The position numbers were made by a program, and so were the translations under genes. The notes under the pieces are model-generated. The model was given only the letters and a program-made list of their open reading frames with translations, searched no databases and was not told the DNA's origin. Shown in pieces: positions 1 through 11,852 of a stretch of DNA of 64,000 nucleotides (positions are counted from its first letter, which is position 1; the number at the start of each line of letters is the position of its first letter). This DNA is from Heterohyrax brucei. Lineage: Eukaryota; Chordata; Mammalia; Hyracoidea; Procaviidae. Where the stretch lies: positions 63,848,351 to 63,912,350 of the forward strand of contig CM053162.1 in the NCBI GenBank assembly GCA_028571685.1, written 5' to 3'.

Positions 1-600
1 ACTTGAGATGGACACATACGGGCATAATCAGGAAGTGGGGATGCTGAGTCACTAAATTCTGTTGAATCCCTTCTGTTAACAGAACCAGCCACTTCATTCC
101 CATCTAAAGATATTAATGCCATCTTTGCCAGGTAAGCTTCTTTCCACAATAAAATTTTTAACCCCTTAGTCCCCATCTGATGAGATTAACAAAGCAGTAT
201 GTCTGAGTCAATGTCTAAGGAGGCATCTGAGTCATTGGCGGGGGGGTGGGGGGGGAGGGCTATTGCCTAAGGCAGATGTTTCACAAGACCTTGCAGAATG
301 TTCTCAGAACACATCTCCACCACTAATTCTGACTTAATTCTAACCTTAAAACTAGATATAAGTTCCAGCGCGTCCCCAAATGTGAAATACAAATCATGAC
401 CCAGGAGGAGTACACTACATTCCACATGAACTGTATGAGTTTCCTAACATGGACAAACAGAAACCTGGAGAATGTGTGTGGGAATAACTATAAAAGATGT
501 AGGATAAAGGTGCAAGAAACATAAAGTTGGACCACTGTGAGTTTATTGATATAGGCCCACTAAGTGTAAATTTTTTCATCTAATGTTTTAATGTGAGAGG
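1..600. other. Intergenic sequence, no gene seen
   Basis: No coding frame or repeat family is recognised here. The only notable feature is a guanine-rich run at about 240-259, three G blocks (7, 8 and 3) separated by single T and A bases. Confidence 0.5.
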
Positions 601-2192
601 TTAAGGAAGGCTCTTACAGCTTATCTGTTTGGTTGACTGAAGCATGGGCTATGGAAGTGGTCCACAGCAAGTCAAATTGACATGCCAGACCTGTTCTGGA
701 ATACTGAAGAAGGAATCCAAAGGCTTCCATAAATTGGCATGTTAGAGAGTATATTTATCAAGTTAGACCAAGAGACCCACACGTGGAGTGCCCAGAAGAC
801 ACATCTTTTATCACAACAATGAGAAACAAGTTTGTGGAGTGGTAGCATCTTTGAAGACTGATGTGATCTCTATTTTACATAAATCAGATCTGACAATGGA
901 ATTACCCTAATTAAATTAAAATACCTAACTAAAATGGGACCAATTAGACCTCTTGGTGGTAGGGTCCAAGTCTACTCAGAAAGAAGGTGGACATGATTAC
1001 TGTAATAGATAGAAGAGTGAAAGCAGTAATTAAAATAGTTTGACTCATATGATCTTAAGACATTAGCTCTTTAGTCTTGGTGTCCTTAGGAATGAAACAT
1101 ATGAGAATACTACTAAATATTTATTGGATTTGTACAAGAGGAAGAATTCCAGGTCAAATGAATGACAGTCCAATGTGTCTTGAATAAAGTCCATGACCCC
1201 TCAATAAATCACAGACTTAAGCCAATTTACACACCTACCAATTAATCCTATACTTAAGCCAGTTTACAGCCCCACAGCCCTTTGAATGAAAGAGAGGGCA
1301 GGTCCTCTTAGGGAAAGACCCATCACACTGCCAAAAATTTATATTGTTTATATTTCTCTCAGCCTTCCCTAAAGAGATCTATGACCTCTTATGAGAGCAA
1401 TTGTTCACTGGGTAAAAGGAAATAATCAGATTTTTTTCAGATCAGAATACTGGCTCTTATCTGACGCTAATTCCAGGAGAGACAAAAGTGGGGTCATATG
1501 GAAGCCAGGTTATTAATTGAGGCTTAGCTCAGTTTCCTGTTACAGTGGGCCCAGAGGTCCCCAAACCCATATATTAGTGATTTGCTCAGTTGCAGAATAC
1601 ATACATGGAATAAATATACTCAGTACACTCAATGTGGGGGCAGAAGCCCCACACTGGATTTTTGACAGATAAAGTAAGTATTGTTATGCTAGGAAAAGCC
1701 AAGTGGAAGCTATTAGTTAACCGCAGCCCCCTAGGAAAACAGTAAACCAAAAGCAATAGCACATTGCTGGAGGAATTGCAGAGGGTGCTGCCAACACCAA
1801 GGACTTAGAAAAAAGCAGGGGTGTCGATTTTCAACACACCGTGATTCAACTTCCCAGTTTGTTCTCTGCAAAATACAAATGGATATTGGAGAATGACAGT
1901 GGATTAACAAATTCAACAGACAGAGAACCCAATTGCAGCTTCTATTCCAGATGTGATTTCATTACTTGAACAAATTAATACCTTTCCTGGTGTCTGGTAT
2001 GCAGGCACTAATTTTGCTAATTTTTTTTTTCCTCCATACTTGTTTCAAATCACCACCAGAATCAGCTTGCCTTCAGGCGGCCAGGCTGGCAATATACTCA
2101 TATTGTCATAACTCAGAGGAATTTGACTGCTTTTACCTTCCACAAGAGGCCACACTGTTCTGTCACAGTGAGGATATTATGCTGATTGGGTA
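600..2192 (+). mobile_element. ERV-L internal remnant (pol, reverse transcriptase region)
   Basis: The stretch from about 1840 to 2192 resembles, at the nucleotide level, the reverse-transcriptase region of mammalian ERV-L pol: the part around the RT palm up to the 'ATGCTGATTGG' that follows the catalytic block. Frames are broken throughout, with only a 75-residue open piece at 1966-2193. Sequence upstream (about 1500-1840) continues in ERV-L style, and 600-1500 is assigned more loosely. No LTR was identified on either side. This is an old, non-functional copy. The family call rests on remembered similarity and should be confirmed by RepeatMasker. Confidence 0.55.
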
Positions 2193-2261
2193 AAATAAAG
2201 AAGAAATATCAATGACATTGGACTTAGTGGTAAAGTATTTTTGTGCTACAGAATCAGAGAA

Positions 2262-2435
2262 AACCATGGTGGTGTAGTGGTTAAGTGTTACAGCTACTAA
2301 CCAAAAGAGTGAATGTTCAAATCCACCAGGCACTCCTTGGAAACACTATGGGGCCATTCTACCATGTACTATAGGGTCACTATATGTCAGAATGAACTAG
2401 ATAGCAATGGGTTTGTTTCTGGTTTGGGTTTTGGT
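2262..2435 (+). mobile_element. AfroSINE, near full length
   Basis: It has the tRNA-derived head ('ggtggtgtagtggttaagtg'), the middle block ('actatagggtcact') and a T/G-rich tail with 'gggtttg'. It lies just downstream of the ERV-L remnant. Confidence 0.9.
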
Positions 2436-4274
2436 ATCCCTTACTTAGAATAACATCAGCTTTATCATGTTAAAAGGTCACTTGATTATTTCTGAGGGAG
2501 AAAACAAAAGAGATTAGCAAATGTGAGCTTCAGTGCTAACTATACCAGGAACAAACTCTGTTTCTAGGGTCAATTCATGTAACATTTTGAAGCCTCTACA
2601 TCGTAGTCTCTGAGGATTTAGATACAGCTACTCCTTTGAGATGACATTTAGACCTAAATCCCTACGTGGGGTATGATTCTTGGACACTGAACTTCTCTTT
2701 CATTACTATCAAAACATATCATGTCATATAGTCATGTTATCTAGATGAACCCAATGCAGAATGCTAATAGACACACATAAATTACTTTGCAACCAAATAT
2801 TATGAAAAACTGTTGCTCTAGTATATTCACTTTGTAAAGTGAGGATTCATCTTCAGCCGTTTCCTAACTTACAAGTTGTTAATCAGCTGAGACTAAATAG
2901 AATACAAGTTCTGAATAACTAACAGTACATTGGGAGTAACGTTGGCCAACAGGGACCAGGACACTTGCTTCCTTAGATAAGAATCAGGGGAAAGTGTTTC
3001 CTGCTCCAAGTTTTCTTGAATTTCTAGGACTGTCTACACTGTACTATAGTCTAACAGATCTGAAAGAAAATGAACCTACACATACAAGATTTTCCTAATT
3101 AGACTGGCTTTGCAATACTCAGTATGAAACTTGACCTTAAAATAGAGATTGACTGAGTAGTTTATTTTAAAAGCATCATCATTTTCCCTATGATGTAGAG
3201 GTTAAAGATATTCTAGATGTTCACTTTCTCTAAATTGTTATACCACCCCATCATCTATAACATCAACTACCCCTTCCCTGCTTTGGATTCCATAATTCAC
3301 TGAAACATCTCACAGAATTCACAAATCATATAGAAATGTGGTTCACATGCTGGCAAGCCTCAAATTTGTTGGTCAGGCATAGGCTTCTTCTGATTCACAT
3401 GGCCAAAGGGACCAATGAACCCAAATCAGTTGTCTGGAAAATAGGCACACAAGTCTACGGAAGCTGGAAAATCATGTTGGATGATATGCTACAGGCTCAT
3501 GGGGTTGTAAAAGTTGGAGAATCCCAAACAGGTGAGTCAGATGGCAAGTCACTGGCTCAAGTCTCAAGAACCAGAGGTCAGACAATGATGAGCCTGATGC
3601 AGGATCCAGATGCAGAGGGAGATACAGAGAGAGATCCTCCCTCCCTCTACCCAGAGTATTCACAAGTGTATATTGGATGCAGTCCACATTGTAGGGAAAG
3701 GCTGTGACTTAAGCAAGAGACATCCGTCACTAATCCTGCCACCTTAATGTTTACAGGTAGGATTTACAAATATAAAACGGAGGATAATTAGGATAATTGC
3801 ATCAGATCATGAAATGGAAGACAGTCACAGACTACTGGGAGTCATGGTCTAGCCATGCCAACAGAAAACACCAACCACCATACCTACTACGATCTCCATA
3901 CACCCTATTGGCATGGTCCCACCCAATCATTATGGGATACACTGCTAGCCACAAAACTATGACTAGCAGGGCCGTGTTAAATAATTGATTGTACCACAGA
4001 GATAAAAACCAGATCATACTCAAGTGGTTTTGTCTCCTAGGGATATTTATTATCCAATTTCTTTGTTCTCATCTCTTTACAGCTGCCTAGAAATTTTCTT
4101 GTAGTTAAAATGACACTCCTCCTCTGAAGCCCCTGTACTCTCAATAACCTTTCTAAGATACTAGGTTCCATCTACTTCTTCAGTCATTTTTGAATTTGAA
4201 ATCTTGAGCCAATTACTTCTGCCTTCTTCATCTCCATCACTCTCCTTTTAATTTCTTCCTCCTCTTAATTACAT
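2436..4274. other. Intergenic sequence, no gene recognised
   Basis: About 1.8 kb without a recognisable repeat. A 123-codon open frame at 3336-3707 (+) and a 71-codon frame at 3472-3687 (-) overlap on opposite strands. Neither shows a domain, so both are judged to be chance. Confidence 0.4.
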
Positions 4275-4425
4275 TGGAAACCCTGGTGGTGCAGTAGGTT
4301 AAGTGCCACATCTGCTAACCAACAATGTCAGCATTTCAAATCTGCCAGGTGCAACTTGGAAACTCTATGGGGCTGTTCTGCTCTGACCTCCATGAGTCAG
4401 ACCTAACTTGATAACACTGGGTTTT
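4275..4425 (+). mobile_element. AfroSINE
   Basis: Head 'ccctggtggtgcagtaggtt', body 'ggaaactctatggggctgtt' and end 'gacctaacttgataacactggg' are all present in order. The middle is somewhat decayed. Confidence 0.9.
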
Positions 4426-4689
4426 TAATTACATTTGTAATTTCATTACAAGAATTGTTAAAGTTCTTCAGGACACTTGTTTATAGTAAAGATGTTATAC
4501 TAAATTAAGCTATGTAACATAGCTTGCCCAGTGAGACTCAATAGTCTCACAGCACTGAATGTTTTATCCCCTCCAACAGAATAGGTATTTTAAAACATTG
4601 CATTTTGAAAACCTTATAAATCATTCTGAGAAAGGTGATGGAATAGAGAATAGGGAAGCCAGGGTTCCAGTAACCTTTTCATCATAAAA

Positions 4690-4860
4690 AGTTCCTTTCT
4701 TCAAATTCAATTCAACATCACTTACTGAGTACACACTGTAAACCGTGCCCTGTAGTTGGAGTTTCGGATACAAGGATAGAGCAAACATGTACCCCGCTCA
4801 AAGGGAATGAAAATGAAGAAACAACGAACGGCAATACAAAGTAAAAGACCAAAGAAGTCT
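4690..4860 (+). repeat. Possible old interspersed repeat 3' end
   Basis: The run 'cttactgagtacacactgtaaaccgtgccctgtagttggagtttcggatacaagg' is reminiscent of the common 'attgagcacctactatgtgccaggcactgttctagg' tail found in old mammalian repeats. The family cannot be assigned by eye. Confidence 0.35.
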
Positions 4861-5420
4861 CTGAGAAGTACAGATGAGTTAGAGTTTCCCAAGCAAAAGA
4901 GAAGACAACGTCAGATTAGATAGATAGCACAACATAGCATCAGAGGACTAGCTGTAATTTATTGTCAACATGAAGACTTAGGGTGGGTGTCCGACTTTGT
5001 ATAGTGATAAGGTAGAGAGTGGAGTGTCTGTGGATTTGGTCTGGTGGTAAGAACAGGGATCCAGGTTTTTAAGTTCAGCTCATTCTACTTCCTGGAATTG
5101 CCTTAGAAAAGTTAGAGCAAGCCATTTCTTCTCAAAAAAATATCATCAGCAACAGCCTAGTTATCCTTTGGATAGGCTGAAATGAAGGCTGTACAAAAGC
5201 ATTACTATGGAGAGGAATTAATATCAGCCACTCAGACTACAAAAAAAGTCTTCAGATTTTTAAAAGGTTCTCGTAGAGTATAACATACTCATCGCTTTCC
5301 CATTTGCCATTTCCTGGGAGTTGATCAGAGATATTTTTTTCTTTCTGTTCTATACCTGGGGCTCACTTCCTTGGGGTTCATCATCTTCCCACTCTTTGCG
5401 CTCACCTAGAAAGACCTATA

Positions 5421-5572
5421 GAAGCCCTTTTGGCATAGTGGTTAATAGATACAGCTACTAACCAAAAGATCGTCAGTTCAAATCTGCCAGTCACTCCTTA
5501 GAAACTCTATGGGCCAGTTCTACTGTGTATATAGGGTTGCTATGAGTTGGAATTGAGTCAATGGCAGTGAGT
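5421..5572 (+). mobile_element. AfroSINE
   Basis: The head 'cttttggcatagtggtta' is followed by 'ctactaaccaaaagatcg' and the end 'gagttggaattgagtcaatggcagtg'. Confidence 0.88.
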
Positions 5573-5599
5573 GTAGAAAAACCTAGACTGACATCTGGC

Positions 5600-5745
5600 T
5601 ATATGCCCTTCACTACTGTGCATTACAAGACACAGGAATGGTCAAAGAAAGGTTAAATGACTTGCCTAAATTCATAAAGCTAGCAAGTAGTTTTGTTAAG
5701 GATTAAACCAGGGAGCCTGGCTCCAGGGCCCCATGTTTCTGACTA
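5600..5745 (+). mobile_element. MIR fragment
   Basis: It contains the characteristic MIR string ending 'gttaaatgacttgcctaaattcataaagctagcaagtag', followed by a decayed 'accaggga..ctggctcc' segment. Confidence 0.65.
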
Positions 5746-7280
5746 TTATGGTGTACAGTCTTCTTTACATGGTGATATGTAAAGAACTTTACGCAAATAC
5801 ATTAGAAGAATGTTCTGAGCTATAGGCTACTCATCTTCACGTTGGTTAATGGCAGGAGTCTGCACTCACTCCCATTACAGCTGAGGAGTGGGAGTAAGTG
5901 GCTACAGTGAGACTGCCACCTGTATTCTTGGCTTAGATCGAATCTTTGAAGAAAATCAGCCAAAGTTTAAATTCACAGCAACACGAGGAAAGAATTAGGT
6001 GTTCTAATGACTCTTTGCACAAAGCCTATTACAGAGGACTGACTTTAGATCTTTCTGGGGAAGCAGAAGCTTGAATGTATCAAGGTGCAGTGTTGCTCAT
6101 TTCTTTCTTCTGTTAATTAGAAAATTTGTGACCTTTAGAAGAGGCAGGGCCAAGCTGGCAGACTAGACACATCTTCTTAATTCCCTCTGAGAACTAACAC
6201 CTGGAATGATAATTGAACAGAGCACTCTGGACACACAGGAAACCCTAGGATACAGCATAGGGTTGTCAGATTGGACTTCATGCCACTAAATGGGAAACTA
6301 CATCTCTCTAACACAAGGCAGCCCAGCTGAGCCCCAGTCCTGCTGACTCACTGCTTGGGTGCTATACAGGTACTGACATGTTCTTTGTTATTCAGGAGGC
6401 AAGGGATGGGCGTGGGCTGGCAAATATGCTGAACTGCCATGCTAAAATAAACAGTGTACAGAGCAGCAGAGAGACAGTGTGTGGGATAGCCACATTTGGA
6501 GAGCCTGGCTGCTGAATGAGGGCACCACTGCCCCTCCATTCTCTCTTTACTGAGCTCCATCATAGATTCTACTGTTTTACAGTGGGAAAGGTAGCTCATG
6601 AGGGACACCACCTTGGTCAGACGGGACGTGGAGTCACCCTAATGGAGGACTCAGCAGGAGCTAATTCCCAAACTGAGAAGCAATGCCAGTCCAGAAAGCT
6701 CTTTACCAGAAGAAAGGCTGTGCTTAGTACAATGTTACCTTATTGGTGGGACCTAGCTGAGGATAGCAGCAAGGCCATAACACCTCCCTACTTTGAACTA
6801 TGTCGTAGCATCTGAGAATGGCTGAAGAGGTGCTTCCATTGTTAGCTGGGAGGCAGGGTCTGGCCCACATGATGCCAAAGCCAAACTGGCCCCTAGGGTT
6901 GCCCCACATGATGGCCTGACTGATATCGGTAGCTGATGGGTAGGACCAGCTTTTTAAAATAAGGTTGCCTGGAGAAATAACTGCTGAGTGGTCCTGTCAC
7001 ATCTCCTACACCCTACACTGACCCACATCATAGGATTGGCTGATGGCACCCTCCAGTGACTCCATAAGTAGGATGCTATCTTTGTGAGCCAGGAGGCAGA
7101 GCCTGCCACCCCAGAGGGCCCACTGGGGCCAGCCACTAGCATACACAGAGGTGGCCAGAGACACCCCATTCTCTGAACTACACAACAGCTCATGTTGAGG
7201 TAACATTAGAGAATCTGAACAGGCTATAGATTGCACAAAGGCAACAAACCACTGCTAATCATTTAAAGAAGCAGTCCCCC

Positions 7281-8155
7281 ATGGCTCCAGATTTCCAAAG
7301 TAAAGAATCAAAAAACTTTCCAGAAGAAGAAGCCTTCCTGAAACTATCAGAGGTCAATTACAAAAGAATGATTTCCAGTAACCCTCCAGAATGCAGCAGA
7401 GCAAAATGAAAAATTAAGCAAGTTATTCAAACTGATGCAATATCCATGATCTGAAATTCAGCAGATCAATAACAAAAGTAAAGAATTAGACAATTCAATC
7501 CAAAGCCAAAAGAACAGGATTGAGGACATGGAAGCCAGAGTTAGTGAGCATGAGGATAGAGCATCTGGCATCAGCATTTATGAAGAAATATCAGAGAAAA
7601 GAAATAAGAAAAATGAAGAAGCATTAAGAAACATGTAGGACTCTATTAAGAAGAATAATCTATAATTCATTGGCATTTCTGAACAGTGAGGGATAGCTGA
7701 AAACACAAAGTATTGTTGTTGAGTTGCTGACAGAAAACTTCACTGAAATTATGAAAGAGAACACAGATATCCAAGACATGCATCAAATGCCACAAAAATT
7801 AGAATCCAAAAGAAAGACATAAAGACATATTGTAATCAAGCTTAATAAAATGAAACATAAAGACTGTTCATGGCAGCAAGGCTCAAGGCAAGGCTATCAT
7901 TCAGAGGGAAGGCCTCTAGGTTCTCATTTGACTTCATGGCTGAAATCATATGGGCAAGGAGGCAGTAGGATGACACATTCAAAGCCTTGAAGGAGAAAAC
8001 CTTTCAACCAAGAATTATATACCCTGAAAAACTGTCTCTCAAATATGAAGCTGAAATTTAGACATTCACAAATGAACAGAGACTTTGTAAAAACCAAACC
8101 AAAACTACAAGAAATACTGAAAGAAGCTCTTTGCTTAGAAAAACAAAACCATTAA
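7281..8155 (+). pseudogene. L1 ORF1 remnant (copy A)
   Basis: L1 ORF1 encodes an RNA-binding trimeric protein that coats L1 RNA. The start at 7281 (ATGGCTCCAGAT) matches the start of the paralogous copy at 45007. Downstream come an A-rich coiled-coil-like segment around 7430-7640, and at about 7960-8110 the RNA-binding end containing 'FEGENLSTKNYIP'-like decayed codons. Stop codons and frame changes appear throughout, for example a TAG in 'aaacatgtaggac' near 7637. It is not expected to make protein. The boundaries come from comparison with the other L1 in this window. Confidence 0.75.
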
Positions 8156-8589
8156 GTCTATATTTGAGGAGGCAACACGGAACACAGTATCCAGAATCCT
8201 ACTAAGTTAGGGAAGTCACAAAACTCCATCAAGGCTACAATATTAAAAGATGGGAAGCCGTGAACATATCATGAAGACTATGACAGCATCACACTAAAAA
8301 GAGGGATATACTACAATAGTTATACTCCTTTCATATGGAGAGGAGGTTAAAAAATATACAGAAGTTAAAATTGAGTTTAAACCTAGAACATTAAGGGGGA
8401 ATGTAAGGGTAGCTGCAAAGCACAATAATAATGCAACATATCAAAGCAAGAAATGGAATACAGGAGTCTCAACAAACACACAATCAACACTGAAAATGAG
8501 GTCATGTCAACCCATAAAGAAGAATGACCCAGAACAGAATACTAAAACAACATAGAAAACATCAACAGTATAAAAATAAATACATCAAA

Positions 8590-10611
8590 ATGACAGCCCT
8601 AAACACATACCTATCACTAATTACACTGAATGTAAACAGACTGAAAGTTCCAATAAAAAGACAGTGAGTGACATCATGGATCAAAAGATACAACCCATGT
8701 ATAGGTTGCTTACAAGAAACACACTTTAGACTCAGAAATATGAACAAACTGAAAATTAAAAGATGGAATAATACATACCAAGCTAACAATATACAAAGAA
8801 GAGCAGATGTGGTAATAGTAATCTTGAATAAAATAGATTTTAATATAAAATCCACCATTATGGAGAAGAACAGTTACTATTTATTGCTGAAAGGTTCAAT
8901 ACATGAGCAGGAATTAATAATATTAAACATTTATGAACCCAATACTGGACCATGTAAATACATCAAACAAATACTGACTACACTGATAGATCTCTCCACA
9001 ATAATAGTTGGAGACTTTAATACTCCACTTTCAGTAATGGACAGTTCATCCAGAAAAAAAGCTAAGTAGAGACACAGAAGATCAAATCAGACCTCATCAA
9101 CATATACAGAACTTTTTATCCATCAACAGATAAGTACATCTTCTTCTCCAAAGCACATGGAACATTTTCCAGAATACACCATGTGTTAGGACATAGGCAG
9201 TCTCAATAAAAACCAAATCACTGAATTATTGCAAAGCATCTTCTCAGACCATAAAGCCATAAAAGTCAAAATCAATGGCAGAAAAAACATAGGTAGAAAT
9301 GGGAACTCATAGAAACTGAACAGAAACTTGTTAAAAAAGCCATGGGTTATAGAAGACACCAAGGATGAAATCAAGAAATTTATGGATTCATATGAGAATG
9401 AAAACAATCCTACCAGAACCTATGAGGTGCAGCCAAAGCAGTACTCAGAGGTAAATTTATGTCTATACACACATCCAGAAGGAAGGACGGACCCAAACCA
9501 AAGAATTAACCCTACACCTTGAACAAGTAGAAAGAGAGTAACAGAGGAACCACTCAGGTACCAGACGAAAACAGATCATAAAGATTAGAGCAGAACTAAA
9601 TGAATTAGACAATAAGCCAGCCAAGTGCCATCGAGTCGGACTTAGAACATTAAAAAAAAATTTTTTTCAAAAAAGCAAAAGCAAAAGGAGATGGGACATG
9701 TCACACCAGGCCCAACTGACATCAATAGTATCACAACAGAATACTGTGAGAGATTGTACTTTAACAGATTTGAAAACCTAGAGATAATAGACAAATTTCT
9801 AGATTCATAACACCTACCAAATTATCATAAGGAGAAATAGAACAACTTAATAAACCCATTACAAAGGAAGAGGTTGACAAAGCGATCCAAAAACTTCTAG
9901 CCAAAACGAAGTCCTGGACCAGATGGCTTCACAGCAGAATTCTACCAAACTTTTAGAGGAGAGTTAACTCCAATAATACCAAGACTGCTTCACAACACAG
10001 AAATGGATGGAATGCTCCCAAATTCATTCTACGAAGCCAGCATAACCCTGATACCAAAGTCAGGGAAAGATCCCCCAAAAAGGAGAATTACAGACCAACT
10101 TGGCTTGACATCTCTCATAAACCTAGAGGCAAAAAGCTTCACCAAAATCCTTGCCAATAGAATTCAACAACATATCAAAAAAAATACTTTATCGTGACCA
10201 AGTTGGATTCATAGCAGGGATGCAAGTCTGGTTAAACATCAGAAAAACAATGTGATCAACCTACATAAATAACACAAAAGATAAGAATCACCTGATTTTG
10301 TCAAACGATGCAGCAAAGGCATTTGACAAAGTCAAACACCGTTCATGCTAAAAACTCTCAGCAAAATAGGAATAGAAGGCAAATTCCTCAATACAGTAAG
10401 AGCCATCTATGCAAAACAACTGCCTATGTCATCCTCAATGGAGAGAGACTGAAAGAATTGCCCTTGAGAACAGGAAGTAGACAAGGATGCCCACTCTCAT
10501 CACTTCTATTCAGCATTGTACTAGAAGTTTTAGCAAAAGCAACTAGACAAGACAAAAAAAAGGGCATCTTCATCAGCAAAGAAGTAAAAATCTCCCTATT
10601 TGCAGATGATT
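8590..10611 (+). pseudogene. L1 ORF2 remnant (endonuclease and partial RT, copy A)
   Basis: ORF2 encodes the apurinic-type endonuclease and reverse transcriptase that drive L1 copying. The start at 8590 lines up with 46328 in copy B. A 133-codon open piece at 8668-9069 carries endonuclease features: 'QETHF', 'IILNIYEPN' in place of the usual IYAPN-type motif, and 'IIVGDFNTPL'. A later piece (10308-10611) carries '[20 protein letters not shown]' and ends at 'FADDF'. Multiple frameshifts separate the pieces. A short foreign insertion sits at about 9615-9640. The frame at 10308 runs on to 10820 only by chance into non-L1 DNA. Confidence 0.9.
9615..9640 (-). repeat. Tail-only AfroSINE/RTE micro-insertion (about 26 bp)
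   Basis: Inside L1 ORF2 sequence lies 'agccagccaagtgccatcg' plus 'agtcgg', the reverse complement of a SINE 3' end with core GCACTTGGC. Flanks 'ttagacaa' and 'ttagaaca' are similar but not an exact target duplication, so the boundaries are approximate. Confidence 0.65.
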
Positions 10612-10861
10612 TCCAGAAGATTCTTTCACTCTCCTTCTTTCTCTGCTTGTTATTGCAATCTGCCCTTTCCATCACATCTTTCTTAAAGCCCTCTCCAGAT
10701 TTTCTCTGTAAAAATAATTCCTTTTCCTCAGTGCTTCTACAGTTTGTCTCTGTTGCTTTATGGTGTAATTGTTTCTGCTGGTGTCTGTTTTCCTTCTTTA
10801 TAAATGTGTCTAGTTTCTAAGTGGCTAGCACAGTATCTGACATATAGTGAAAATCAGATAA
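10612..10861. other. Unassigned sequence between L1 and SINE
   Basis: A pyrimidine-rich stretch. Its end ('ctagcacagtatctgacatatagtgaaaatcagataaa') resembles the common 'cacagtgcctggcacatagtaggtgctcaataaa' motif of old repeats. Confidence 0.3.
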
Positions 10862-11012
10862 ACTCGTTGTCAATCAGTCCATTCTGACACATAGCTACCC
10901 TATAGGACACAGTGGAACTGCCTATAGAGTTTACAAGAAGCACCTGGTGGATGCAAACTTACGCTCTTTTGGTTAGTAGCCATAGCTCTTAACCCCTACA
11001 GTGCAAGGGTGA
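10862..11012 (-). mobile_element. AfroSINE
   Basis: In reverse complement the order is head (near 11010), 'ctatagagtttacaagaagcacctggtgg' body, and 'gttgtcaatcagtccattctgacac' end (near 10870). Confidence 0.88.
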
Positions 11013-11689
11013 CACATAACACAATCTCATCTGGCAACAGAGAGCCATTCAAACGGCTGGTTCATGGAAGCCTGTGAAGGGATGGGAGCTCTGCTTTATT
11101 TGACTTAAAGACACTTTGTCTTAAACACTTTGTAACCAAACGCCACTCAGGTTTTTGTCCTGTCTTATTAGCCAATCAAAATAAGATGGACCCCGATTGC
11201 AAGGGGAAGAGAAAGTGGCCTGTCTACTGTTTACGCAGATAAGGAGCAAGTTGGGGCCTAGCGACCATAATGCCACCGGCTCACGGTCCCAAGGTCTTCA
11301 AGAGGTTTGTGTTTCCAACAGCATCCAGGAGTAGGGTATGGTACCGGAATACTCTGCCTTTCACGTCCTTTCCCACCCATGTCCATATTTGGAGGTGCAG
11401 CAGTTGCATCCTCTTCTGTCCTGGCTTCTTGCGTGGTCTGGGGTGGTAAGGTTGACTGGCAGGTGCCAATTCCAGTGGTAACTGGCTTCAAGGCTTGGGT
11501 GAAGGCTATGATCTCAGTCTGCTGCATGCTCTGAGATCTAGGTCGAGCAGGTGTAGTAAGGGGAGCGACCACCAGCTGTGATTTCTTCAGAGATGTTGCT
11601 CCAGACAAGCTCGTGACTAGCAAGACAAAGAAAGGAGCATGTGGTGATGATTGGGAACTTCAACTTTATAGCTTGCTTCCTTTCGCTGG
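11013..11689. other. Unassigned GC-richer stretch with an unexplained open frame
   Basis: A 121-codon open frame lies on the minus strand at 11258-11623, with a second, 62-codon frame overlapping it. The predicted peptide is rich in T, P, Q and A and shows no domain, signal peptide or membrane segment I can recognise. Composition differs from the AT-rich surroundings. It could be a decayed processed pseudogene, part of an unrecognised repeat, or chance. Confidence 0.4.
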
Positions 11690-11852
11690 GAAACCCTGGT
11701 AATGTAGTAGTTAGGTGCTGGGGCTGCTAACTAAATCATCGGCAGTTCAGATCCACCAGGCACTCCTTGGAAGTTCTGTGGGGCAGTTCTGTTCTGTCCT
11801 ACAGGATCACTGTGAGTAGGAATCCACTCGATGGCAGTGGCTTTTGTTTTGT
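11690..11852 (+). mobile_element. AfroSINE
   Basis: A well-kept copy: 'gggaaaccctggtaatgtag' head, 'ggcagttcagatccaccagg' box B region, 'gtggggcagttctgttctgt' middle, 'aatccactcgatggcagtgg' end. Confidence 0.93.

Larger units (their letters stand above)
6139..10611 (+). mobile_element. L1 LINE copy A, 3'-truncated at the RT active site
   Basis: The element starts with a 5' UTR ('gaggcagggccaagctggcagactag') that closely parallels the second L1 of this window starting at 43943. It then has ORF1 and ORF2 remnants in order. Both frames are interrupted many times. The L1 match stops abruptly at 10611, directly after the FADD motif of reverse transcriptase, and unrelated pyrimidine-rich sequence follows. 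The 3' part of ORF2, the 3' UTR and a poly(A) tail are therefore missing at this end, which points to a deletion or rearrangement and not to ordinary 5' truncation. Confidence 0.93.

Noticed and set aside
2262..2330. tRNA-like segment in SINE heads (also at about 30 other sites)
   Set aside because: These are tRNA-derived SINE promoters. They lack a full cloverleaf, so no tRNA genes are called.
3336..3707. 123-codon plus-strand open frame
   Set aside because: It overlaps a minus-strand frame, has no recognisable domain, splice context or homolog, and lies in otherwise featureless DNA.
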